Shown here in pieces: positions 1 to 6,358 of a stretch of 7,477 bases of DNA. Within the stretch, counting starts at the first letter, position 1. Every line of letters starts with the position of its first letter. Position numbers and translations under genes: made by a program. Origin of the DNA: an uncultured Propionibacteriaceae bacterium (lineage in GTDB: Bacteria > Actinomycetota > Actinomycetes > Propionibacteriales > Propionibacteriaceae); NCBI GenBank assembly GCA_937859105.1, contig CALMAD010000184.1, positions 1-7,477 on the forward strand. The letters are read 5' to 3'. A model generated the notes under the pieces. That model saw only the letters and a list, made by a program, of their open reading frames with translations, was not told the origin of the DNA and ran no database searches.

Positions 1-23
1 CCTCGTGATCGGGGGATCCGCGC

Positions 24-1766
24 TCAGCGGGTCGGCCGGCGGACCTTGATCTTCTCTCCCGCCCGCTGGGCCTTCTCGCGCTCGAGGGCCTCGCGCTCTT
101 CTTTCGCCTGCTCCTGCATCTCCTCCATGTTGGCGCCGGAGCGCAGCAAGAAGTAGATGACCAGGGCGATCGCCAGCGACACCCACAGCGGGGCGCCGAG
201 GATCAGCGGCGCGGTGACGGCCGCGACGACGTCCAGGCCCCGGAACAGGTTGAAGATCAGGCTGGGCTGGACGCCGCCGGCGTTCGTCGCCATCATCGGG
301 CGGTTGTAGTCGACCTGCTTCGCCGTCTGCCAGCGCACGGCGCCCAGCAGCCCGGCGGCGCCCATGGCGATGGTGACCATCAGGGCGTCCGGGACCGTGC
401 GGGTGGGGCCGCCGGTGAGCCCGAGCACGGCCGGGAACACCGCGACCGCCCACACCCACGCGATCAGCCCCGGCACGACGATGGTCGCGTTGCGGATCTG
501 CGCCGTCGAGAACGGGAACGTGCGGGCCAGGCCGCCGGTGCGGCTCAGGACGCGCAGGCTGCCCAGGAACGGGATCAGGGCCGCGACCAGGGCCAACGCC
601 GCGAGGAACGGCATGAAGAAGCCGAGGCCGAGGGCGTCCGCGGTGTACGGGACGAGCGCGGAGGCGGCCAGCCCCAGGAAGGGCTTCGGGAAGCGGACGA
701 GCCGCTGGGCGTCGCGCCAGATCAGCGCCGTCGCACCGAGGCCCTTGCCGGACGTCGGCTTCACGTGCCCGCGCGCCACCGCCTCGCGCTCGACGAGGAT
801 GTCGCGGGCGAGGCCGAGGTCGAGCGCGAACATCGCGCCCTGCATGCCGCTCACCAGCGAGCCGCCGCTCAGCAGGCGGGCGCGTCGGATCAGGTTGAGC
901 CGCCGGAACGTGAGGATGACGAACGCCAGGGTCACGACCACGCCGGCTGCCGCGACCGCCCAAGGCGCCTGCTCGGCCCACCCGGGGAGCGCGAGCGCGG
1001 CCACCCCCGCGGAGACCAGCACGAGCCAGACGACCACCGCGGTCGCGAGCGCCGCGACGATCCACTGCACGACCTGGACCGACCAGGTGCGCTCGGCGGT
1101 CTGCTCGAACGCGGCGTAGGCCATCAGGGCGGCGGAGAACGCCGCCGTGGCCAGCGTCCACGCGACGACCCCGGACGCCGGCAGCCCCGACAGCATCGTG
1201 ATGAGCACGGCGATGGGCGCGGGCAGGAGGAAGGCCAGCAGGACGGCCGCACGGAGGCGTCCGCCGAGAAGACGGCTGCGCGAGACGGGGGCGTCCATGA
1301 GCCAGAAGCCCTCGGCCGCGGACGCGAGCACCGGGCCGAAGATGCGCGCCACCACGAGCGTCAGCGTGCCGACCGCGAACAGCAGCGCCCACGGCAGGAG
1401 GCCGCGGCTCGACTGGCAGGCGACGGTCGTGCATCCGGCGGCGCCGCGCTGGCTCGTCAGGACGAGGTTCACGACCATCGCGCCGATCACGGCCAGGCTG
1501 AAGATCATGAAGTAGGCGTCGCCGAGGACCTGCCCGATCGTCCGGGAGGCGCGGCCGTGACGCCAGGCCTGCATCAGCCGGTGCAGGGCGCGCTCGTCGG
1601 CCGGGTCGGTGTCGGCGTCGGGCAGGAAGTGGAAGTTCCAGTCGCGGTCGGCGTACTCGGCGTACGGACCCTGCGCGTCGCCCCCGGACGCCTGCGCCGC
1701 CGGCGTCGCCTCGGGGGCCGCCGTGGCCCCCTGCTGGCGGATCAGCTTGCGGGACTTCTTGCTCAT
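24..1766 (-). CDS. Polytopic membrane protein, probable ABC transporter permease partner
   Basis: This 580-residue protein is probably the membrane half of an ABC transporter with the ATPase encoded just upstream. Seen: a basic, Ala/Pro-rich cytoplasmic N-terminus (1-80), then about 10-12 hydrophobic segments near 83-104, 123-143, 172-192, 200-218, 233-258, 267-286, 363-400, 427-450, 460-476 and 510-541. A charged, probably helical tail rich in Glu and Lys (546-580) follows. The loop after the first segment holds C112 and C117, which would face outside if the N-terminus is inside. The ATG overlaps the ATPase stop as ATGA, and a GAGGA at 1773-1777 lies 6 bases upstream, so this start is well supported and translation is probably coupled. 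The architecture resembles the large actinobacterial ABC-linked membrane proteins once grouped as DUF families (perhaps DUF6297; from memory). No substrate-binding protein is encoded nearby, which fits export or an unknown role better than import. Substrate unknown. Confidence 0.8.
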   Translation of the reverse strand: MSKKSRKLIRQQGATAAPEATPAAQASGGDAQGPYAEYADRDWNFHFLPDADTDPADERALHRLMQAWRHGRASRTIGQVLGDAYFMIFSLAVIGAMVVNLVLTSQRGAAGCTTVACQSSRGLLPWALLFAVGTLTLVVARIFGPVLASAAEGFWLMDAPVSRSRLLGGRLRAAVLLAFLLPAPIAVLITMLSGLPASGVVAWTLATAAFSAALMAYAAFEQTAERTWSVQVVQWIVAALATAVVVWLVLVSAGVAALALPGWAEQAPWAVAAAGVVVTLAFVILTFRRLNLIRRARLLSGGSLVSGMQGAMFALDLGLARDILVEREAVARGHVKPTSGKGLGATALIWRDAQRLVRFPKPFLGLAASALVPYTADALGLGFFMPFLAALALVAALIPFLGSLRVLSRTGGLARTFPFSTAQIRNATIVVPGLIAWVWAVAVFPAVLGLTGGPTRTVPDALMVTIAMGAAGLLGAVRWQTAKQVDYNRPMMATNAGGVQPSLIFNLFRGLDVVAAVTAPLILGAPLWVSLAIALVIYFLLRSGANMEEMQEQAKEEREALEREKAQRAGEKIKVRRPTR

Positions 1767-2446
1767 TCGGCGTCCTCAGCCTCGAGTTCGGCCTCGTCGG
1801 CGGGCCGGCTCGGGCCGACCAGGCGCACGGTGCGCGTCGCGACCGTCTCGACCAGGTGCGGCTCGTGGCTCGCCATCACGATCGACAGGCCCCGCTGCCG
1901 CTCGGCCTTGAGACGCTCCGCGAGCCAGGCGACGCCCTCCACGTCGAGACGCTGCTCGGGCTCGTCGAGCACCAGCAGCTTGCGCGGCCGGACGAACGCC
2001 GTGGCCAGCGCGAGGCGCCGCCGCTGGCCGGAGCTCAGCGTGCCCGGCAGCTGCCCCGACTGCGGGACGAGCTGGACCTCCTCGAGCACCTCGTCGACCG
2101 CCTTCTCGGGGTCGGGGATGCCGTGCGCGCGGGCCAGCAGGTCGAGGTGCTCGACGACGGAGAGGTCGGGGAAGAAGTCGAGATCGTCGATGACGGTCGC
2201 GATGCCCGCCCGGATCTCGGGGTTCGACTCGCTCATGCGGATGCCCTCGAACTCGACGCGCCCCTCGTCGGGACGGTCGGCGCCGATCAGCATGCGCAGG
2301 ATGGTCGACTTGCCGGCGCCGTTGCGCCCGGTGAGCGCGATCGCCTCCCCGGGGAAGACCTCGAGGCTGAAGTTGTCGACGATCGTGACCGGCCCGAAGG
2401 ACTTACGGATCTTGGACGCGGTGAGCACCGGTGTGCGTTTGGCCAT
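1763..2446 (-). CDS. ABC transporter ATP-binding protein
   Basis: This is a single nucleotide-binding domain of about 227 residues that would hydrolyse ATP at the inner face of the membrane and drive the permease encoded next. Seen, numbered from MAKRTP: Walker A GRNGAGKST (40-48), signature LSSGQ (137-141), Walker B LLVLDE (157-162) with catalytic E162, D-loop EQRLD and switch histidine H194 in ASHEPH. The Q-loop position has Asp (D87, in TVIDD) instead of Gln. The C-terminal 15 residues are Glu/Ala-rich and acidic. Start choice: an in-frame ATG at 2455 would add three residues, but the GGGGGAG at 2457-2463 is only 1 base from it and 10 bases from the ATG at 2446, so 2446 is preferred. The stop overlaps the permease start by 4 bases. 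The family assignment is certain; the transported substrate is not known. Confidence 0.93.
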   Translation of the reverse strand: MAKRTPVLTASKIRKSFGPVTIVDNFSLEVFPGEAIALTGRNGAGKSTILRMLIGADRPDEGRVEFEGIRMSESNPEIRAGIATVIDDLDFFPDLSVVEHLDLLARAHGIPDPEKAVDEVLEEVQLVPQSGQLPGTLSSGQRRRLALATAFVRPRKLLVLDEPEQRLDVEGVAWLAERLKAERQRGLSIVMASHEPHLVETVATRTVRLVGPSRPADEAELEAEDAE

Positions 2447-2456
2447 GATGCTCATT

Positions 2457-2463
2457 CTCCCCC
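2457..2463 (-). promoter_or_regulatory. Ribosome binding site that decides the ATPase start
   Basis: On the minus strand this reads GGGGGAG. It sits 10 bases before the ATG at 2446 and only 1 base before the ATG at 2455. The spacing favours 2446 as the true start of the ATPase. Confidence 0.5.
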
Positions 2464-2534
2464 ACGATCAAGGACGCCGCCTGCGCGGCTCACGCGCCGC
2501 CCGGGCGGGACGCTGAAAATGCCCGCTGACTCGT
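2464..2534. other. Divergent intergenic region with GC-rich inverted repeats
   Basis: This is the gap between the ABC unit (leftward) and menG (rightward), about 100 bases between starts, so promoters for both units should lie here. Two inverted repeats are visible: GCCGC-CTGC-GCGGC at 2476-2489 and a perfect 12-bp palindrome, CCGCCCGGGCGG, at 2497-2508. I do not see a convincing -10/-35 pair for either direction; the only A-rich stretch is at 2514-2520. The palindrome could be an operator or simply chance in very GC-rich DNA. Confidence 0.35.
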
Positions 2535-2540
2535 GGAAAG
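2535..2540 (+). promoter_or_regulatory. Ribosome binding site for menG (supports the GTG start)
   Basis: GGAAAG lies 8 bases before the GTG at 2549. An in-frame ATG at 2519 would add ten residues (MPADSWKDDR) and has only a weak GGGA upstream. The usual MenG N-terminus, a short basic stretch before the AxMFDxVAxRYD region, fits the GTG better. Confidence 0.5.
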
Positions 2541-2548
2541 ATGACCGG

Positions 2549-3250
2549 GTGACGAAGAAGGATGCCCGCGCCACCCTCGCCAAACGCCGCGCCGATGTCG
2601 CGGCGATGTTCGACGGCGTGGCCCCCCGCTACGACCTCATGAACGACGTCATGACGGGCGGGGTCATGCGGTGGTGGCGGCACGAGGCACTCCGGGCGAT
2701 CGATCCGCGGCCCGGCGAGCGCATCCTCGACCTCGCGGCGGGCACCGGCGCGTCGTCGCGTCCGTTCGAGCGCGCGGGCGCGCTCGTCGTGTCGGCCGAC
2801 CTGTCGCTCGGCATGCTGCAGGAGGGCCGGCGCCGGGCGCCGGACCTGCACTTCGTCAACGCGGACGCCCTCCACCTCCCCTTCGCCGACGGGGCCTTCG
2901 ACGCGGTCACGATCAGCTACGGGCTGCGCAACGTCGAAGACACCCTGGCCGCGCTGGCCGAGATGCGCCGGGTGACGCGTCCGGGCGGGCGCGTCGTCAT
3001 CAACGAGGTCTCCACGCCCACGTGGGGGCCGTTCCGGGCGCTGTACCGCCGCGTCATCGTGCCGGCACTGCCGACGATGTCGGACCTGCTGTCGTCGAAC
3101 CCGGGCGCCTACGACTACCTGGCGGAATCGACGCTCGCGTGGCCCGACCAGCGGCGGCTCGCCGACCTGATGGTCGAGGCGGGCTGGCGTCACGTGGAAT
3201 GGAAGAACCTCAGCGGCGGCATGGTCGCGCTGCACCGGGGGATCGCCTGA
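2549..3250 (+). CDS. menG: Demethylmenaquinone methyltransferase (UbiE/MenG family)
   Basis: MenG transfers a methyl group from S-adenosylmethionine to demethylmenaquinone, the last step of menaquinone synthesis, acting at the membrane face on a lipid substrate. The 233-residue length matches the family. Seen: FDGVAPRYDLMND (21-33) with the first UbiE signature region continuing to W43; SAM-binding motif I, LDLAAGTG (60-67); the acidic D84 after strand 2; NADALHLPF (104-112); YGLRNVED (124-131), a hallmark of the UbiE/MenG family; RVTRPGGRVVINEVS (141-155), the second UbiE signature; and YDYLAEST (188-195). In the first signature Thr replaces the usual Ser (T36) and Met the usual His (M40). 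With menD in the window, the menaquinone rather than ubiquinone role is clear. The nuclease gene follows after 4 bases and is probably cotranscribed. The GTG start is preferred over the ATG at 2519. Confidence 0.93.
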   Translation: MTKKDARATLAKRRADVAAMFDGVAPRYDLMNDVMTGGVMRWWRHEALRAIDPRPGERILDLAAGTGASSRPFERAGALVVSADLSLGMLQEGRRRAPDLHFVNADALHLPFADGAFDAVTISYGLRNVEDTLAALAEMRRVTRPGGRVVINEVSTPTWGPFRALYRRVIVPALPTMSDLLSSNPGAYDYLAESTLAWPDQRRLADLMVEAGWRHVEWKNLSGGMVALHRGIA

Positions 3251-3254
3251 GCCG

Positions 3255-4991
3255 ATGCCGGAACGCCTGTTTGTTCTGGACGCCTACGCCGCCCGAAGCT
3301 GCCCGCTGAAGACGGTCAACGCGTTCAACCCCACCCTCGGCACGCCGCCCCGCCCCGAGAGCGCGCCGCCCCCGTTCTTCCACGACGCCGACGGCATCGA
3401 AGCGGAGATCTGCTGGCGGCTGCTGGCGTCCACCCCGGACGCGGTCGATCTGCGCGTCCTGAGCGACGATCCGGTCGCCGAGCAGGAGGCCGCGACCCTC
3501 GCCGCGCTGCGGGCGCGGCGTCCGCTGGTGATCGGTGCGTTGCTGCCGCGCGACTGGGCGTCCCATCGCAGCGGACGCCCGTCGGCCCTGCTGCTGGCCC
3601 CCGACGGGTCGGGGTACTGGCCGGTGCAGATCAAGTTCCACAAGGTGATGGAGACGCGGCCGGTCGAGGACGCCACCCTGCGCTACTCCAGGCTCGGCGA
3701 CCCGCGGACCGTCCACGAGCGCCCCGGGCGCAGCTTCCGCTGGGGGCAGCGCGTGAAGGCCGCGCTGCAACTCGCGCACTACTGGCGGCTGCTGGAGGCG
3801 TCCGGGCAGGCGGCGGCCCAGCCGTGGGGCGGGCTGGTCGGCCTGGAGCAGCTGCCGGAGGCCGACGGGCCGCACGGGCAGCCCGAGCCGGTGATCACCT
3901 GGCTCGACCTCGGGCTGCCGGTGGTCGCGCCGAACCCGGCGACCGTCCACGAGCCGGAGGCGGCGCCGCGCATCTCGACGTTGGAGCGGTACGACGAGGA
4001 GCATGCGTTCCGCGTCCGGCTGGCGACGTCGTCGCTGGCCGCGACCGGGCCGAAGGCCCTGCTCACGCCCATCGTGAACCGCGAATGCGCCTACTGCGTG
4101 TGGCAGCCCTACTGCGTGAGCCAACTGGACGCCGACGATCTCAGCCTGCGCATCAGCAAGGCTCCCCTGGACGTCTACGAGGTCGCCGTGCTGCGCGAGC
4201 TCGGCGTCACGAGCGTCGGCGACCTCGCGAAGGCGGACATCGACGCCATCAAGGACGCCTACCTCCCCCGCGTCAGCCACCGGCTGGGCGGAGAGCAGCG
4301 CCTCCGCCTCGCGCAGCACCGCGCCCGGCTGATCGTGGAGGGCGTGGAGTTGGAGCGGCAGACGTCCGGGCCGATCGGCCTGCCGCGGCACGCGCTCGAG
4401 ATCGACCTCGACATCGAGACGTCCGCCGACGACCGGGTCTACCTGTGGGGCTTCTTCGTCGACGACCACGACACGGGCCGACGCTACTACCAGCACTTCT
4501 CGGCGTTCACGGACCTCGACCGCGCCGCCGAGCGGGCGCTGGCCGCCGAGGCGATGACGTGGCTGCGCAACCTCGTCGCCGGGCGCGACGCGGCGGTGTA
4601 CCACTACTCCGACTACGAGGTCGTCCGGCTGACGCGGCTCGCCAACGCCGGCCGCGGGCACGGGTCGGACCCGAGGACGGCGTCCGGGAAGGCGCTGGCC
4701 TGGGGTCGCGACTTCGCCGCCGAGGCGTTCGTGGACCTGTTCACCGTGGTCAAGCGCAACTTCTTCGGCGCCAACGGGCTGGGCCTGAAGGTCGTCGTGA
4801 CCGCGATGACGTCGTTCGCCTGGCGCGACGAGGACCCGTCGGGCCTCAACTCCCAGTCGTGGTTCCACGAGGCGGTGCACGCCGGCGACGACGGCGTCCG
4901 GGAGGCCGCCAGGCGGCGGCTGCTGGACTACAACGAGGACGACGTCCGGGCGACCTGGCACCTGCGCGCGTGGCTGCGGACGCTCACCTGA
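3255..4991 (+). CDS. TM0106-type RecB-like putative nuclease with C-terminal RNase H-like domain
   Basis: This 578-residue protein has two nuclease-type regions. The N-terminal half looks like a RecB/Cas4-type PD-(D/E)XK domain: GIEAE (47-51), GRPSALLL (107-114) and PVQIK (123-127). C16 plus C278-X2-C281-X5-C287 reproduces the one-upstream, three-downstream cysteine layout that holds a 4Fe-4S cluster in AddB and Cas4. The expected catalytic Asp and Glu appear to be S110 and Q125; only K127 remains. A helix-hairpin-helix-like stretch follows (about 306-335). The C-terminal part (380-578) resembles the YprB/RNase_H_2 exonuclease fold with a plausible DEDDy set: D386 and E388 in DLDIET, D453 in YSDYE, and Y559-X3-D563 in YNEDDVRAT. 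It starts 4 bases after menG; no strong ribosome site is visible (GGGGGA about 12 bases upstream), so coupling to menG is likely. A role in DNA or RNA processing is inferred; the substrate is unknown. Confidence 0.85.
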   Translation: MPERLFVLDAYAARSCPLKTVNAFNPTLGTPPRPESAPPPFFHDADGIEAEICWRLLASTPDAVDLRVLSDDPVAEQEAATLAALRARRPLVIGALLPRDWASHRSGRPSALLLAPDGSGYWPVQIKFHKVMETRPVEDATLRYSRLGDPRTVHERPGRSFRWGQRVKAALQLAHYWRLLEASGQAAAQPWGGLVGLEQLPEADGPHGQPEPVITWLDLGLPVVAPNPATVHEPEAAPRISTLERYDEEHAFRVRLATSSLAATGPKALLTPIVNRECAYCVWQPYCVSQLDADDLSLRISKAPLDVYEVAVLRELGVTSVGDLAKADIDAIKDAYLPRVSHRLGGEQRLRLAQHRARLIVEGVELERQTSGPIGLPRHALEIDLDIETSADDRVYLWGFFVDDHDTGRRYYQHFSAFTDLDRAAERALAAEAMTWLRNLVAGRDAAVYHYSDYEVVRLTRLANAGRGHGSDPRTASGKALAWGRDFAAEAFVDLFTVVKRNFFGANGLGLKVVVTAMTSFAWRDEDPSGLNSQSWFHEAVHAGDDGVREAARRRLLDYNEDDVRATWHLRAWLRTLT

Positions 4992-5031
4992 GCTGTTCGC
5001 TCACGTGAGCCGTTCGCTCACCTGAGCTGCT
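4981..5031. repeat. Three tandem 17-bp repeats spanning the convergent gene junction
   Basis: Copies lie at 4981-4997 (CGCTCACCTGAGCTGTT), 4998-5014 (CGCTCACGTGAGCCGTT) and 5015-5031 (CGCTCACCTGAGCTGCT). Copies 1 and 3 differ at one base; copy 2 differs from copy 1 at two. The core of copy 2, GCTCACGTGAGC (4999-5010), is a perfect palindrome. Copy 1 carries the nuclease stop (TGA, 4989-4991). Copy 3 carries the transporter stop on the other strand (TCA, 5018-5020). The array therefore covers the last codons of both genes and the whole 26-base gap between them. Confidence 0.9.
4982..5027. terminator. Candidate bidirectional terminator: two alternative overlapping hairpins
   Basis: Hairpin A pairs 4982-4993 with 4999-5010 (11 of 12 pairs, one C-C mismatch, 5-base loop TGTTC). 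Hairpin B pairs 4999-5010 with 5016-5027 (11 of 12 pairs, 5-base loop CGTTC). They share the middle arm, so only one can form in a given RNA. Hairpin B begins 7 bases after the nuclease stop on the plus strand, and hairpin A begins 7 bases after the transporter stop on the minus strand, so each transcript has one hairpin wholly in its 3' untranslated region. There is no U-run, which is common for actinobacterial hairpins. That it terminates transcription is inference. Confidence 0.55.
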
Positions 5032-6358
5032 TGAGCGCCGACATGATCGCCTGCCACACCTGGTAGCCGCCCAGCACCACGAACAGCACGGTGCAGATGC
5101 CGAGCAGGATGTTCTGGATCACGTTGTTGCGCCAGCGGGTCGGGATGCGGCGGCCGTTCAGCAGGCCCAGGTTGGTGAGGGCCATGAACGGCATGAACAG
5201 CGACCCGAGGACGCCGTAGAGCAGGATCAGCAGGATCGGCGTCGAGAAGCCCAGCATGTTCTGCACGACGAGGAAGACCATCGGCGGGAACGTGAGCCAC
5301 AGGATGTACCACTTGAAGTAGCGGCCGCCGACGCGCGTGTCGGGGTGGTCGCTGTCGAGGCCCTTCATGTTGCCGACGAAGTCGGCGAACATCAGGGAGA
5401 CGCCGTTCCAGACGCCGATGAGCGAGCTGAACGCCGCGGCCCAGAACCCGACGAGGAACGCCTTGCCGATGACCGCCCCGTAGCGCGCCTCCAGGACGCC
5501 GCCGAGGTCGAGCAGCCCCTCGTCGTTCGCCCCGAGCGTGACGCCGGCCGCCCGGACGACCTCGGCGCCGACGATGAGCATCGAGATCACGAAGATGCCG
5601 GTCATGACGTAGGCCATCGTGTTGTCGAGCTTCATGACCCGCATCCACTTCGGCGTGTACCAGCCCTTCTCGCGCAGCCAGTAGCCGTACGCCGCGAGCG
5701 TGATCGTGCCGCCGACGCCGCCCGCGATCGCGAGCGTGTAGAACATGCCGCCCTCGGGGATGCGCGGGACGAGGCCGTTGATCATCTCGGGCACGTTCGG
5801 CAGCGCGATCGCGGCCAGGATCACGACGACGACGAACATGATGCCCACGAGGGCGGCGGTGATCTTCTCGAAGACCGCGTAGTGGTTGAACCACACGAGC
5901 ACGAACCCGAGCAGGCCCATGATCACCGCCCACACCGTCAGCGGCACGCCCGGGAACAGCGCCGCGAGCGGCAGCGCCGACGACGACATGGCCGACGCGC
6001 CGTAGAGGAATCCCCAGATGACGATGTAGGGGGCGAAGTACCACGTCGTCCAACGGCCGAGGCTGCGCCAGCCCTCGAAGATCGTGTAGCCGGTCGCGAG
6101 CGTGTAGCGGCCCGCGCCCTCCACCAGGACGATCTTCATGATGACGCCGACCAGCACGGCCCAGAAGAGCAGGTAGCCGTAGCGGGAGCCGGCGGTCAGG
6201 GTCGCGACCATGTCGGGCGCGCCGACGCCGGTGGCGGCGACGACGAGGCCGGGGCCGACGAGCTTCCACTTGGCGGGGCGCCCGCCGTCGTCGTCGACCC
6301 GGTCGGCGTGGCCGAGCTTGCTGCCGTCAGAGGGCGGGGTGGCTACTGGATTCGTCAT
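5018..6358 (-). CDS. Nramp-superfamily divalent metal transporter-like protein (non-canonical motifs)
   Basis: This 446-residue membrane protein has about 11 hydrophobic segments (near 34-55, 60-80, 105-130, 139-158, 162-186, 205-228, 247-270, 296-320, 347-368, 372-396 and 411-436), the Nramp/LeuT-fold count. The first segment, GPGLVVAATGVGAPDMVATL, matches the Nramp start (GPG, then a helix break) but has GAPDM where classical Mn/Fe transporters have DPGN. The sixth has GGVGGTITLAAYGYWLREKG where MPHN is expected. The metal-binding Asp, Asn and Met of the classical site are thus not at their usual motifs, although D49 is close by. The substrate may differ from Mn2+ or Fe2+; Mg2+ or another solute is possible. 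A hydrophilic N-terminus of about 30 residues precedes helix 1. The ATG overlaps the menD stop as ATGA and has a very strong ribosome site, so expression is probably coupled to menD. Confidence 0.82.
   Translation of the reverse strand: MTNPVATPPSDGSKLGHADRVDDDGGRPAKWKLVGPGLVVAATGVGAPDMVATLTAGSRYGYLLFWAVLVGVIMKIVLVEGAGRYTLATGYTIFEGWRSLGRWTTWYFAPYIVIWGFLYGASAMSSSALPLAALFPGVPLTVWAVIMGLLGFVLVWFNHYAVFEKITAALVGIMFVVVVILAAIALPNVPEMINGLVPRIPEGGMFYTLAIAGGVGGTITLAAYGYWLREKGWYTPKWMRVMKLDNTMAYVMTGIFVISMLIVGAEVVRAAGVTLGANDEGLLDLGGVLEARYGAVIGKAFLVGFWAAAFSSLIGVWNGVSLMFADFVGNMKGLDSDHPDTRVGGRYFKWYILWLTFPPMVFLVVQNMLGFSTPILLILLYGVLGSLFMPFMALTNLGLLNGRRIPTRWRNNVIQNILLGICTVLFVVLGGYQVWQAIMSALKQLR

Noticed and set aside
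765..2516. Long open frame on the plus strand opposite the ABC genes
   Set aside because: The translation is dominated by Arg, Gly, His, Asp and Gln with no domain, typical of the non-coding strand of GC-rich genes. The minus strand carries recognisable ABC motifs.
3210..4961. Long open frame on the minus strand opposite the nuclease
   Set aside because: It has Arg/Val/Gly/Pro-biased low-complexity composition, and the plus strand has clear nuclease motifs across the same bases.
3255..4991. Cas4-like CRISPR adaptation nuclease
   Set aside because: The cysteine layout resembles Cas4, but there is no CRISPR array, no cas1 or cas2, and the protein carries a C-terminal RNase H-like domain typical of the TM0106 type.
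4999..5010. Palindrome containing CACGTG as a protein-binding operator
   Set aside because: It lies between two gene ends, not upstream of any gene, and is better explained as the shared arm of the two hairpins.
5001..6269. Arg/His-rich frame overlapping the Nramp-like gene on the same strand
   Set aside because: It is a frame shadow of the transporter; its composition is not protein-like and it lacks any hydrophobic segment.
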